Assembly (NCBI GenBank): GCA_002410505.1 | Contig: DHSO01000011.1 | Location: forward strand, 29,794-82,894 | Direction: 5' to 3' | Origin: Cloacimonetes bacterium UBA5284 | Lineage (GTDB): Bacteria > Cloacimonadota > Cloacimonadia > Cloacimonadales > Cloacimonadaceae | Length of the DNA: 53,101 bases | Shown here: positions 1 through 11,255 of the stretch, one piece after another | Layout of the letters: each line of letters starts with the position of its first letter | Position numbering within the stretch: position 1 is the first letter of the stretch | Notes under the pieces: model-generated | Database searches by the model: none | Told to the model about the DNA's origin: nothing | What the model saw: only the letters and a program-made list of their open reading frames with translations | Made by a program: the position numbers and the translations under genes

Positions 1-33
1 CGCTTGATGAACGCTTGATGACCACTTGATTAA
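1..33. repeat. Three tandem imperfect 11-mers
   Basis: The units are CGCTTGATGAA (1-11), CGCTTGATGAC (12-22) and CACTTGATTAA (23-33). The array touches the window edge and may continue to the left. Its function is unknown. Confidence 0.6.
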
Positions 34-79
34 CACTGTCTACAGAGCTGACAGTGAGATTGGAAAAATGGTCTTTCCT

Positions 80-105
80 GATTATCCACCGTGATTATCC
101 ACCGA
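80..105. repeat. Two 13-bp direct repeats with DnaA-box-like cores
   Basis: GATTATCCACCG occurs twice, at 80-91 and 93-104. Each copy contains TTATCCACC (82-90 and 95-103), one base from the classical DnaA box TTATCCACA. The copies are 13 bases apart in the same orientation. The repeat is directly visible; DnaA binding is inference from consensus similarity. Confidence 0.5.
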
Positions 106-340
106 TTTCCCTGTTTTTCCCACTCTGATATTTCTTCAATTCTTTAATTCCTGTGGTGCTACAGTGCTGTGCTTGGATCGTCTGGGGAGAGTCTGTGCGT
201 GGCCTGTGTTGCTTTGTCCACTGCTTAGCCGGCTCATAATACTGATCCTCTATGAGGCCGTGCATTAGAGAAAGGATGGGTAGAACTGTATCAAGAAAAG
301 TTGGGGATAATGAGGGACTGCCAATACTGCTAAAGATATA

Positions 341-372
341 TTGACAGAAAGCGTGCCTGTCTGAATATGGTA
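341..372 (+). promoter_or_regulatory. Candidate proS promoter
   Basis: An exact TTGACA lies at 341-346. At the usual 17-nt spacing the -10 region reads AATATG, and TATGGT follows two bases later, so the -10 is weak. It would drive the proS-cinA-purD run. Confidence 0.4.
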
Positions 373-398
373 TCAAGGCGAAAATTCATGGAGATAAG

Positions 399-1922
<1,524 letters not shown>

Positions 1923-1923
1923 T

Positions 1924-3153
1924 ATGAAATTGCAAAGCGCTGTAATCTGCATCGGGAATGAACTGCTGATCGGGAGAACCCTGAACAGTAACCTAGCTTT
2001 TTTGGGGGCGGGTATGGCAGAATTGGGCATTCCTGTGGCCTATAGCCTCACTATCCGGGACGATCATGATGCCATCAAAAAAGCGCTTGATGAATGCTGG
2101 CAGCGATATGATGTAGTGATCAGCACCGGAGGTTTGGGGCCTACTCAGGACGATATTACCAAGGCTGCAATCGCGGAGTATTTTGGTAAAAGTATGTACT
2201 TTTGCGAAGATGTTTGGGAGCATATTCAGAGGATTTTTACCCGACGTGATGTGGCAATACCCCAGTCCAATCGCAGTCAGGCGATGGTGCCTGAAGACTT
2301 CAGTCCGCTACGCAACGATCGCGGTACTGCTCCCGGATTGCATTATAGCCGGGATGGCAAGCATCTGTTTGTGTTGCAGGGGGTTCCGCTGGAGATGCGC
2401 CATATGTTTGAGCAACATATCAAGCCGATTATAAAACAAGCGCATCATGAAGCTATGGGCTTGGTGGTGTGTAACCTGCATACTTATGGTGTAGCGGAAT
2501 CAAGTTTGGTAGAATTGTTGGATCCCAAAGAACTGCCGGCGGGAGTAAGCCTGGCCTGGTTGCCGCAAACCGGTAGAGTGGACCTGCGAATCTATGGGGA
2601 AGATGCCGCGGCGATCGCGATCGCAGAAAAGTATCTGATAAGGAAAGTAGGGGACTATGTGTGGGGACGCGACGAGACTCTCCCCGCCGGATATCTACTG
2701 CGATTACTGAAGGAAAGGGGACTTAGTCTGGCGGCAGCAGAATCTTGCACCGGAGGTCTGGCCCAGCGTTTTATAACTGATATACCCGGAGCCTCAGATG
2801 TCTTTCTGGGTGGAGTGGTAAGCTATGCAAACCGGGTTAAGGCGGAGCTTTTGGGCGTGGATGATTCCATTTTGGATACATTCGGTGCTGTAAGTGAAGA
2901 ATGTGCGCGAGCTATGGTACGGGGGCTGCAAAAGCTTTTGAAGGCTGATGTCGCCTTCGCAATAACCGGTATCGCCGGTCCGGATGGAGCTACTGCAGAA
3001 AAACCCGTAGGCACTGTTTTCTTTAGCTGGCGCATCAATGATAATGAATACGCATTGCGACGATTGCTAACCGGAGATAGAGAAAGCATCCGGCACAAAG
3101 CAGCGGAAATGGCGATTTTGGAATTGGCAAATACCTTGAGGGATGAATATTGA
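1924..3153 (+). CDS. cinA: CinA family protein (MoCF domain plus NMN amidohydrolase domain)
   Basis: Two-domain CinA of 409 residues. The N-terminal half is a molybdopterin-binding-like (MoCF/COG1058) domain with IGNELLIGRTLNSN and STGGLGPTQDDITK; in characterised relatives it has ADP-ribose pyrophosphatase activity. The C-terminal half (about residues 255-405) is the PncC-type nicotinamide mononucleotide deamidase domain with AAAESCTGGL, GGVVSYAN and TGIAGPDG. The likely role is pyridine nucleotide salvage. A TTG at 1906 opens the frame six codons earlier, inside proS, but the ATG at 1924 gives the standard family N-terminus. No strong Shine-Dalgarno is visible, so translational coupling to proS is likely. 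The stop overlaps the purD start. Confidence 0.94.
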   Translation: MKLQSAVICIGNELLIGRTLNSNLAFLGAGMAELGIPVAYSLTIRDDHDAIKKALDECWQRYDVVISTGGLGPTQDDITKAAIAEYFGKSMYFCEDVWEHIQRIFTRRDVAIPQSNRSQAMVPEDFSPLRNDRGTAPGLHYSRDGKHLFVLQGVPLEMRHMFEQHIKPIIKQAHHEAMGLVVCNLHTYGVAESSLVELLDPKELPAGVSLAWLPQTGRVDLRIYGEDAAAIAIAEKYLIRKVGDYVWGRDETLPAGYLLRLLKERGLSLAAAESCTGGLAQRFITDIPGASDVFLGGVVSYANRVKAELLGVDDSILDTFGAVSEECARAMVRGLQKLLKADVAFAITGIAGPDGATAEKPVGTVFFSWRINDNEYALRRLLTGDRESIRHKAAEMAILELANTLRDEY

Positions 3154-4391
3154 AAGTACTAATCTTGGGCAGTGGAGCCAGGGAACACGCGATAGCTGAA
3201 GCTTTTGGGCGTAGCAGCCGGACGACAGAGATTTACGTGAGCCCCGGAAACGATGGTATAGGCGAAACTTTTGACTGTGTCGCATTAAATGGATTCGAGG
3301 AGATTTGCAGCTTTTGCAAAAATAAGAATATAGACTTGGTCTTTATCGGTCCTGAACAGCCGATAGCCGAAGGGCTTTCGGATTACCTGAGGCAGCATTC
3401 CATCAGAGTGTTTGGACCCTCGCAAGCCGCTGGCGCCATTGAGTATTCCAAGGCATTTGCAAAGCGTATCATGACAAAGTATCAGGTGCCCACGGCAATA
3501 TATCGCATCATCCGAAACAGGGCAGAAGCAGAGGACATCCTGAAGAGTTTCAAGATGCCTGTGGTGCTGAAAGCGGATGGCTTGGCCGCCGGCAAAGGTG
3601 TGATTATAGCCCATGATTTGGCCGAAGCCTATGAAGCCTGCAACACACTGTTGAGGCAGGATTGTGGGCAGGATGGTGTATTGGCCGAGGAGTATCTGGA
3701 AGGCTGGGAAGTATCCCTGTTTGCGATCTGTGACGGGGATAACTATCGGACCACACTATTCTCGCAAGATCACAAACAGTTGCACGATGGAGATTTGGGT
3801 CCCAATACCGGGGGTATGGGAGCATACTGTCCCGTGAGTGAGGCGCAGGAATATAGGTCCAGCATCGAGAAAGCTATATTGGAGCCGGTGTTAACCGCTC
3901 TGAAAGAAGAGAATTGTAGCTACAGCGGTATATTGTATCTGGGTTTGATGATTACTACTGAGGGACCGAAAGTGATAGAATTCAACTGCCGTTTGGGAGA
4001 TCCTGAAACTCAGGTGCTTTTGCCACTTTTAAAAACCGATATGCTTGATCTCTGTATGGCGGTATGCGATGGCAGAGTAGATCAGTTGAAGCTACAATGG
4101 GATTCACGATACGCGGTGGGGGTGGTTCTGGCTGCTCCGGGTTATCCCGGAAGCTACAAAAAGGATATCCCAATATCAATTCCAAAGCTAGAGTCCCGTG
4201 TTTATTTTGCCGGAGTAAAAAAGACAGAATCCGGTCTGATCAGTTCCGGGGGCAGAGTGATGACAGTGCTGGCGCTCGCAGATAGCCTGCACGCCGCTCG
4301 CGAAAAAGTGTATACTGATATTACAAAGATTAGTTTCCCGGCAGCGGTCTATCGAAAGGATATCGGCCTCAGGGCAAACAAGCTTTCATGA
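3150..4391 (+). CDS. purD: Phosphoribosylamine--glycine ligase (GAR synthetase)
   Basis: Second step of purine synthesis: joins phosphoribosylamine and glycine with ATP. The 413-residue protein starts with LILGSGAREHAIA and contains VLKADGLAAGKGV, the GPNTGGMGAYCP signature and EFNCRLGDPETQ, all typical of PurD in the ATP-grasp fold. The start is TTG, overlapping the cinA TGA in the string ATTGA. TGAGGGA at 3137-3143 is a well-placed ribosome-binding site. No other purine genes are in the window, so pur genes are probably scattered in this genome. Confidence 0.96.
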   Translation: MKVLILGSGAREHAIAEAFGRSSRTTEIYVSPGNDGIGETFDCVALNGFEEICSFCKNKNIDLVFIGPEQPIAEGLSDYLRQHSIRVFGPSQAAGAIEYSKAFAKRIMTKYQVPTAIYRIIRNRAEAEDILKSFKMPVVLKADGLAAGKGVIIAHDLAEAYEACNTLLRQDCGQDGVLAEEYLEGWEVSLFAICDGDNYRTTLFSQDHKQLHDGDLGPNTGGMGAYCPVSEAQEYRSSIEKAILEPVLTALKEENCSYSGILYLGLMITTEGPKVIEFNCRLGDPETQVLLPLLKTDMLDLCMAVCDGRVDQLKLQWDSRYAVGVVLAAPGYPGSYKKDIPISIPKLESRVYFAGVKKTESGLISSGGRVMTVLALADSLHAAREKVYTDITKISFPAAVYRKDIGLRANKLS

Positions 4392-4402
4392 AGGGAGTAT
4401 AG

Positions 4403-7400
4403 ATGAAAAGACTTTATACAGTAATGCTGATCCTCTTGCCTGTCATTATGCTGGCAAATCCCATCAGCGTGGTAAGCGAAAGCAAAGATGTCATTAGCCT
4501 TAAGTTTGTATTGCCCGAATACAGGCTGACTGATATTAGTCTGAATGGCTTACCGTTTAAGCAGCTACAGATAAATGACGGGGTTTCTACTGCGGACGAA
4601 GGCTTCCCCGAATTGAGGATGTTTAGTGTGCCGATAGCCATACCGGTTGATGGCAACGCTGCTGTTCGCCTTACATCCTCTGTACAAAACACTATCAGTG
4701 ATGTGTTAATCAATCCGGTGCCCACAATGCACATAGAGAATGATATGCCGGTATACGATGTAAAAAGAGATTTTTATGCCTATTCCAGAGCCGCGTTGTA
4801 TCCGATGAATGTGGTGGAGCTCTCCAACCCTGCTTTTGTGGGAGATCGTCATTTTGTAAGTCTTCGAATATTCCCTTTTCAGTATAATGCTGCCAGCAAA
4901 GAACTTAAAGTGCATCAAGAGATGGAGATAATCGTGAATATCTCCGGAGATAAGAGTCCATCTCCAAACTGGCAATTGGGGCACAGCCCTGTCGATGCAG
5001 CTGGAGATGCCTTTTTTATAAATAATACCAGCTCCAAATCTTGGCGTTTACCCCGAAAGCAGGACTATCATCACGAAAGTCCCAAGGGTTCCCAGAATCA
5101 GGTGTCTGAAATTCAGATAATCGTGGATAACGAAGGTATCTATCAAGTTCATTACGACCTGCTAAAAGATTTCATTCTGGAGATGACGGATTCACTGCAG
5201 GTGGAAATGAGTTGGAATATCGACCGTGTGGACCCCCGCTATCTGGAATTAAGCGATGAATTTGGTCAGGTACCGATTCACTTCTCCGGAGAGGAGGATG
5301 GCGGTTTTGATCCCGGGGATTTCTTTGAGTTTTATGGCGATCGACATTACGGTGATGAGCGTTATAGTGACGATTACACTGCTGAGAACGTTTATACACT
5401 CAGGCTCAAAGAAGGCTATGGAGCCCGCATGGTGGTAGAAAACGGCGGTTTGATCAGCAATGATCCGATGCAATACATGCTGGCAGATGCCTATCTGGAA
5501 TCGGTACATTTCGAGGAACAATTGGTAAGCGATAAGCTGGGCAGGGGCTGGAGCACTGCTAATCAGGATTTCTATCGTGAGGATGTGTGGTTTTGGAAAA
5601 AGATAAAAGCGCCGAATCTGGAGATAGTTCCCATCGAGCTGGAATATCCCATAGATAGTGCCATTCGCACCGGCAGCACAGAAATTGCCTTGCATGGCCT
5701 TACCTACGACGAAAGCATCTTAGGGGATCAATTTGATCACGAAGCTGCCATCCGGATCAATCAAGCCATGGTGAACACACATTCCTGGGTGGGACAGACC
5801 GAGAAGATCTTTTTGAATCAGGAGCCTATTGCCAATTCATTCTTCAGGCACGGCACAAATAACGTTTATGTCAGCCTGTCCGGAAACACAACCATGCTGG
5901 ATGATGAGCAAGTGATGCTGGACTATATCAAGCTGAATTATTGGAGAGAATACAAAACCAGCCGGGATTTTATCAAGTTTACCAAACCGGCAGATCGTCC
6001 CAATGGGTTGTTTCAGTTTGATATCGGAGGGTTTTCATCACCCAATGTATCCGTTTACAAGATTGGATCCAGCGTGTTTAACAGTCTGCAGATAGAGCCT
6101 TTCACTATGGATGGATCTGCTCCCTGGACGGTGAGCCTGCAGGATAGTGTGGCCTCCAATGCCGTGCGCTATTTCGCGGTGGAAGAGGGTGCTAAAAAGA
6201 GCCCAAAACTGCTGCGGATGAATCTGCCTTCTGATTTGTTGAATCCACAGAATTCGGCAGATGTAATCGTGATAACTCCTTACCAATTTGTAGATGCTGA
6301 GGGAACTCAGATGCTCGTTGAGCTCTGGCAGAGTGAAGGGCATAGTGTAAAAGTAGTGGATATTCAGGATGTTTACGACGAGTTCAATAATGGTATAGTA
6401 TCCGCCGAGGCCATCAGGGATTTTTTGGAACACGCATATAACTATTGGGGATCTCCTCGATTGAACTATGCGATTCTATTGGGAGAAGGCATTGACGACA
6501 CTAGGGATAATAGCCCCAGCCGAAAATACAACTTGATCCCGGTAAAGAAAACATGGACTTACAAACACGGCGCCACTGCCAGCGATAACTGGTATGCTTG
6601 CCTTATGGGTGAGGATTCGGTTCCGGATATCAGCCTTGCGCGCATCAATGTCTGGACAGAAGAGCAAATCACCAATTATGCTATGAAAGCAAAATCCTAC
6701 CGGGACAATCTGCACACAAACCGCCAGTGGAACAACCATCTAACGCTTACGGCGGGAGGCAAGATAGAAGATGGCAACGATATCTTTGCTCAGCAATCGG
6801 AACGTATTCGCCATAAAAGCATTCCTGAGCATTACCGGGTAAGCAGAGTATACACCAGCACTCAGACCGTAAGCAGCGACTATTTTGGCGGTACATTCAA
6901 TCTGAAAGACGCAATCAACAGCGGCACTCAATTTGTCCAATTTATGGGTCATGGAGGAGGGCGTGTCTGGGCGGATTATAACCTCTTTAACTTTAATGAC
7001 GTGGCCACACTGAACAATCAGGCTCTACCTGTATTTCTATCTTTGGCATGTTATGCTTCGGCCTTTGATACCAATGGAGCGGCATCCATTTCAGAAGCGC
7101 TGATTGCTCAGCCGGACAAGGGAGCGATTGTAAGCTTGGGATTCACCGGATTGGGCTATAAGATCCAGGATGAAGACTGGGGATTGGCATTCAACGAAGC
7201 AGTATTCAAGATGGATTTTGACACTCTGGGTGAAGCCTATATGTTTGCGTTGGCGAAGTTCTACTCTACCGCATCCAGTGCCGCGGCAAGATCCGCACTT
7301 ACTCACGGTTCAGCCTATTTGGGCGATCCTCTGATCCGCTTGAATAAACCGATTGTGCATAGTAATGTAAGTGCAGAGAACCACGATCCAGAACAGGGCG

Positions 7401-9424
7401 AAACCTTGAGCGTGCATGCTCAATTCCCAGCCGATGTAAGCAGAGCCCGCTTATTTGTGATGAATGAAAAAGAGATCGTGCAAAACGTGCCATACGACAT
7501 CGATCTCAACGGGGGTGAGTTCCTCGCCAATTACGTTATACCAAGTGGTTTAAGCAATTACACGAACAAGGTGATGGTAACCGGATATTCTCCCACCAAA
7601 CAATATGTTGGTACCGATTTCTACAGTGTGGGACGCCCGGCGGTACAACACGAAGGCTTTATCCCTGCCCAACCTGTATACACCGATTCCACGGTATTTC
7701 TGGCCAGAGTATTCAATCCTGAAAAGATCATGAGCTTGCGGGTATCCGTTCGCACCGATAGCAGTTACCAGGCCGAAACTGAGACCTGGATAGTGGTGTG
7801 GGAAGACTACCTTATGAGCCCTTCTGCCGATGACAATACGCTATGGCAATCAGATAGTAAATTGCGCAGATTTCCTACCAAGCGCGAGCTTCCCTTCAAG
7901 TATTACATTACAGATGTGGATTCGCTAACCTACGAAAGTCCTCTAAATTCTTTCCAGGTAGCCGGCCCGGATTTGTTTTTGCAGGAAGTGATCCTAGACC
8001 CCAATGATGGTGTCCCAATTTTGAGAGTGAAATCCACAAATGTAGGTAATGCGGCTTCTCTGACCACGGATTTGCGTTTATTCAAAAAAGTAGGAGACAC
8101 TTGGTTATTGGTCTCACAACAGGATTTTGCTCCTCTCGATGTGCAAGAGATTCGCTGGGATGTAGTATCTCTGGCAGGTCTGCCCAATGGAAATCATGAG
8201 CTGGAACTGCGAGTGAATACTACTTTTGTGTTCCACGAGTGGGATTTTTACGTAAACACAAATAACTATTTTCCCATCTATGTGCCAATGAACTACTTCT
8301 CCGTGGATAGTGCCGGTGGCGTTATCAGCAGCCTGGAAAACAATCTTAGTTGTACTGTCCCACCGGGTTTTGTTAGCTCCGGATCTTTGGGTATTGCCCT
8401 CAATGATCTTGCGGGAATCACTATGTTGAACCAGCCTGATCTTCAAGCCATTATGATGCAGAATCCAGCAGAGGGAAGTGATCTGCAAATGTCTATTCCC
8501 TATGAAGTGAAATTGCTCAGCACAAGTCTGGTGGATTCTCTGGGATACTTTACAAATGGGAAGAAAATGGGTTTATCGTTCAAGTACAATACGGCTGATC
8601 CCGAAACTCAGGCTTTGGAATCAGAATACAGTTACAAGATTTATCGCTACAATGCCGAGTATCAAAAATGGATTCTGGTAGGTGGCCTTATGTCTTTAGT
8701 AGACGATACGGTGAGTTTCGAAGTAGCTCGCGAAGGAATATACTGCATATTCCGCAACATGGACAATACACCTCCGAGTGTTGATGTAAACGTTCAGGAT
8801 CAGGAATTTACGGTGGGAGGATATGTGGCTGGAGACGGAGTGATCTCAATGCTATTGAGTGATGCCAACGGTATCGACATGATCGACAACAGAATTCGTC
8901 TTAGCTTGAATGGGACCGAGGTTCCAGAAACTGATTATGTGATTAGCATCAACAAAGAGAACATCAATCGGGTACCCGTGAAGTATCAGTTGGACCTTAA
9001 TACCGGTGATCACAACCTCAAGATCGTATGCACAGACTTAAACGGCAATATCATGACGCGGGAAGTGCAGTTCATCGTGAATGACAAATTTGCCATCCGG
9101 AATATCGGCAACTATCCCAATCCAGTGTTGGGACAGGCACAAGATCCCAAGAATGATGGTAGAACTCGCTTCACATATGTGCTTACCGATGCTGCCGATG
9201 AGGTTTACATAAAAGTATATACCATCAGTGGAAGATTGGTGAAGACCTTCAGAGACCTGCCAACGGGAGTGGGCTATCACGAGTATCCCAGGTCTCTGTA
9301 CGCATGGGATTGCAAGGACGAACAAGGTTTTCCTCTGGCCAATGGCACATATTTTTACCGTGTGGTTGCCCGTCGGGGAAACAAAAAAATAGAAAAAACC
9401 ATGAAAATGGCCATTCTAAGATAA
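4403..9424 (+). CDS. Large C25 (gingipain-family) cysteine peptidase, PorU-like
   Basis: Secreted protein of 1673 residues. A signal peptide occupies about residues 1-18. A long N-terminal region of the kind found in PorU proteins follows. The peptidase C25 domain spans roughly 620-975, with the catalytic pair His850 (in GHGGG) and Cys883 (in LACYASAFD), 33 residues apart as in gingipain R. LGDPLIRL closes the domain. Several beta-rich, Ig-like stretches follow. The last ~110 residues (from about 1565, YPNP, then ANGTYFYRV) form a FlgD-like domain resembling type IX secretion C-terminal domains. AAGGGAG precedes the ATG. The PorV-like gene starts 12 nt downstream, the same order as porU-porV in Porphyromonas. 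It may be the PorU sortase or a secreted protease; sequence alone does not decide. Confidence 0.88.
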   Translation: MKRLYTVMLILLPVIMLANPISVVSESKDVISLKFVLPEYRLTDISLNGLPFKQLQINDGVSTADEGFPELRMFSVPIAIPVDGNAAVRLTSSVQNTISDVLINPVPTMHIENDMPVYDVKRDFYAYSRAALYPMNVVELSNPAFVGDRHFVSLRIFPFQYNAASKELKVHQEMEIIVNISGDKSPSPNWQLGHSPVDAAGDAFFINNTSSKSWRLPRKQDYHHESPKGSQNQVSEIQIIVDNEGIYQVHYDLLKDFILEMTDSLQVEMSWNIDRVDPRYLELSDEFGQVPIHFSGEEDGGFDPGDFFEFYGDRHYGDERYSDDYTAENVYTLRLKEGYGARMVVENGGLISNDPMQYMLADAYLESVHFEEQLVSDKLGRGWSTANQDFYREDVWFWKKIKAPNLEIVPIELEYPIDSAIRTGSTEIALHGLTYDESILGDQFDHEAAIRINQAMVNTHSWVGQTEKIFLNQEPIANSFFRHGTNNVYVSLSGNTTMLDDEQVMLDYIKLNYWREYKTSRDFIKFTKPADRPNGLFQFDIGGFSSPNVSVYKIGSSVFNSLQIEPFTMDGSAPWTVSLQDSVASNAVRYFAVEEGAKKSPKLLRMNLPSDLLNPQNSADVIVITPYQFVDAEGTQMLVELWQSEGHSVKVVDIQDVYDEFNNGIVSAEAIRDFLEHAYNYWGSPRLNYAILLGEGIDDTRDNSPSRKYNLIPVKKTWTYKHGATASDNWYACLMGEDSVPDISLARINVWTEEQITNYAMKAKSYRDNLHTNRQWNNHLTLTAGGKIEDGNDIFAQQSERIRHKSIPEHYRVSRVYTSTQTVSSDYFGGTFNLKDAINSGTQFVQFMGHGGGRVWADYNLFNFNDVATLNNQALPVFLSLACYASAFDTNGAASISEALIAQPDKGAIVSLGFTGLGYKIQDEDWGLAFNEAVFKMDFDTLGEAYMFALAKFYSTASSAAARSALTHGSAYLGDPLIRLNKPIVHSNVSAENHDPEQGETLSVHAQFPADVSRARLFVMNEKEIVQNVPYDIDLNGGEFLANYVIPSGLSNYTNKVMVTGYSPTKQYVGTDFYSVGRPAVQHEGFIPAQPVYTDSTVFLARVFNPEKIMSLRVSVRTDSSYQAETETWIVVWEDYLMSPSADDNTLWQSDSKLRRFPTKRELPFKYYITDVDSLTYESPLNSFQVAGPDLFLQEVILDPNDGVPILRVKSTNVGNAASLTTDLRLFKKVGDTWLLVSQQDFAPLDVQEIRWDVVSLAGLPNGNHELELRVNTTFVFHEWDFYVNTNNYFPIYVPMNYFSVDSAGGVISSLENNLSCTVPPGFVSSGSLGIALNDLAGITMLNQPDLQAIMMQNPAEGSDLQMSIPYEVKLLSTSLVDSLGYFTNGKKMGLSFKYNTADPETQALESEYSYKIYRYNAEYQKWILVGGLMSLVDDTVSFEVAREGIYCIFRNMDNTPPSVDVNVQDQEFTVGGYVAGDGVISMLLSDANGIDMIDNRIRLSLNGTEVPETDYVISINKENINRVPVKYQLDLNTGDHNLKIVCTDLNGNIMTREVQFIVNDKFAIRNIGNYPNPVLGQAQDPKNDGRTRFTYVLTDAADEVYIKVYTISGRLVKTFRDLPTGVGYHEYPRSLYAWDCKDEQGFPLANGTYFYRVVARRGNKKIEKTMKMAILR

Positions 9425-9436
9425 GGGAGAGCAGCG

Positions 9437-10447
9437 ATGAAGAAGATATTGATCCTTGGCCTTTTGAGCTTGATGTTCTACGCACCGTCCTTTGCCGGCA
9501 GATACGCGGGAGATTTCATGATGATTGGGTCAGGAGTTCGTGCCCTGGGCATGGGCGGTGCTTTCTCGGCTCTGGCAGACGACGGTTCGGCTATATATTG
9601 GAATAGTGGTGGTTTGTCGCAGATGCGGGATTCTGAAGTGCAGGTGATGCACGCCTTCTTGTACGGCAATCTGGCCAGTTACGATTTCATCAGTTATGTA
9701 CAGCCTTTACCAAACGATGTGTCTATTGCATTCAATGTAACCAGATTGAACGTTAGTGATATACCATATTTCTCCGAAAAATACCTGGTGGGAACAAATG
9801 TAGACCAGCGTATACACAATCTGGATCTGCACCTTCCCGGCATTCCGGATGGGCATTTCCGCTCTACAGATGACCTCTACCAATTTGCCTTTTCAAAAAA
9901 CATCAAATTTGGGGCAAACATGGGATGGCAATTCTTTGAGATTCCCTTTGAGCTCGGCTTGGGTGGCAATGTGAAATTCATTCAACGCAAACTGAGAGAA
10001 AACCTGGGTTCCGGCACGGGCTTTGATCTTGGCATAAAGCTGCGCACGGATATGTCTGTGCTATTTGATGAGGATTCCCTAGGCGATCTTCATGTAGGCT
10101 TCAATTTCCAAGATGTAGCTGGAACCACAATCAGCTGGGATACAAATAGCGAGATCAGGGATGAAGTGCTATTCAATACCAAAGCGGGAGTGGCTCTGGT
10201 GCAACCCCTGGAAAAGCTGAAAAGCACAGTGACGCTGGCCTATGACTATGATTACGTATATAACGGTACCGATCACTATGGATTGGATTGGAATTATGAT
10301 GATAAGGGCAATCTGCGTTTGGGTTACTACGATACAAACTTCAGTTGCGGCGCCAGCGTGAAAGTGTATGGTGTAATGCTGGACTACGCTCTAATCACAA
10401 ACCCGGTCGGGATAACCAATAGACTGGGCTTGAGAATTAGTTTTTAG
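9437..10447 (+). CDS. PorV/PorQ-family outer-membrane beta-barrel protein
   Basis: The 336-residue protein has a signal peptide ending near SFA-G (about residue 20), then the family signature GSGVRALGMGGAFSALADD followed by IYWNSGGLS. The rest alternates as beta-strands and ends in phenylalanine (RISF), typical of outer-membrane barrels. PorV (LptO) shuttles type IX cargo from the translocon to the PorU sortase; PorQ-like members have less clear roles. The ATG follows GGGAGAGCAGCG. It lies between the C25 protein and a lipoprotein, with gaps of about 10 nt, so the three probably act together at the outer membrane. The PorV versus PorQ assignment is uncertain. Confidence 0.85.
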   Translation: MKKILILGLLSLMFYAPSFAGRYAGDFMMIGSGVRALGMGGAFSALADDGSAIYWNSGGLSQMRDSEVQVMHAFLYGNLASYDFISYVQPLPNDVSIAFNVTRLNVSDIPYFSEKYLVGTNVDQRIHNLDLHLPGIPDGHFRSTDDLYQFAFSKNIKFGANMGWQFFEIPFELGLGGNVKFIQRKLRENLGSGTGFDLGIKLRTDMSVLFDEDSLGDLHVGFNFQDVAGTTISWDTNSEIRDEVLFNTKAGVALVQPLEKLKSTVTLAYDYDYVYNGTDHYGLDWNYDDKGNLRLGYYDTNFSCGASVKVYGVMLDYALITNPVGITNRLGLRISF

Positions 10448-10455
10448 GAGATCTT

Positions 10456-11229
10456 ATGAGACACATAATATGGCTTATTCTTTTGGCACTTGTCTTGGGT
10501 TCATGCTCTGGAGAAGACGAATCCGGCAAGGATAAAACTCCTCCCGCAAAACCGGTTCTGATCGCTCATCGGGGAGATACGGGAGATGGTGTTTTCTTTT
10601 TGGATGATGATAGCTATATAACCCTGAACGACGAGAACAACGGCATCGACACCGTCCCTGAAGGTGACATGATTCGCCTATCCTGGGAGCCTTTTATCGA
10701 CAACGATCTCAGTCATCTGAAAATTTATCGCTATTCAGATATCGAACCTGATCCGGTGGAATTGGGCCAAATCCCCTCCAATAACCGCCATTATCTTGAT
10801 CAGGATGATCTGGTGGAAAAGCACTGGTACTATTACTATATTGAACTATTTGATATCAGTGGCAACAGCACCGTTTCGGACACGGTACACTATGCAATTT
10901 TAAGTAAACCGGGTTTGATAGCCCCGGAAAATAACGCATACGTGGATCTGGATACCCCCGAAGGACTTAGCTTTGTGTGGGGTATAGCAGACGACAGCAT
11001 CGGTTTTTACCGGGTTTTGCTGTGGGACGAAAACAACGACCTGCTGTGGTTCGACGACTTCAATCTGGCAACAGAGGATCCGCCTCTATCTTTGAAACTC
11101 CCACAACTGAGCCCCGCTCCCCAGCCGGGAAGCGTTATGCGCTGGCGAGTGGACTACTTTGTGTGGGATGGCGATAAACAGATGTATATGGGCTCGGAAT
11201 CCTTGGAACGAATGTTTACTGTTATTTAG
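10456..11229 (+). CDS. Lipoprotein with fibronectin type III-like region
   Basis: The 257-residue protein has a lipoprotein signal peptide with lipobox LGSC, making Cys17 the lipidated residue. A flexible acidic linker follows. Residues ~60-150 look like a fibronectin type III fold: IRLSWEPFIDNDLSHLKIYR and YYYYIELFDISGN are typical strand sequences. A second beta-rich segment completes the protein. GGAGATCTT precedes the ATG, 8 nt after the PorV-like gene. It may be an accessory lipoprotein of the same surface system. I recognise no specific family. Confidence 0.8.
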   Translation: MRHIIWLILLALVLGSCSGEDESGKDKTPPAKPVLIAHRGDTGDGVFFLDDDSYITLNDENNGIDTVPEGDMIRLSWEPFIDNDLSHLKIYRYSDIEPDPVELGQIPSNNRHYLDQDDLVEKHWYYYYIELFDISGNSTVSDTVHYAILSKPGLIAPENNAYVDLDTPEGLSFVWGIADDSIGFYRVLLWDENNDLLWFDDFNLATEDPPLSLKLPQLSPAPQPGSVMRWRVDYFVWDGDKQMYMGSESLERMFTVI

Positions 11230-11255
11230 CCGTGATACACGAGAGGATAGATTCT

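Larger units (their letters stand above)
1..398. other. Leader region upstream of proS
   Basis: No convincing gene lies here. From left to right it holds three imperfect 11-base direct repeats (1-33), a perfect 7-bp inverted repeat CACTGTC/GACAGTG (34-40 and 50-56) without a T-run, two 13-base direct repeats containing TTATCCACC (80-105), and a TTGACA box at 341-346. A ribosome-binding site GGAGATAAG sits directly before the proS ATG. A minus-strand reading of 93 codons (95-376) shows no recognisable protein features. Confidence 0.6.

Noticed and set aside
34..56. Inverted repeat CACTGTC/GACAGTG as terminator
   Set aside because: The stem is perfect but no T-run follows on either strand.
95..376. 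93-codon minus frame in the proS leader
   Set aside because: Covers the repeats and promoter region; no ribosome-binding site or protein features.
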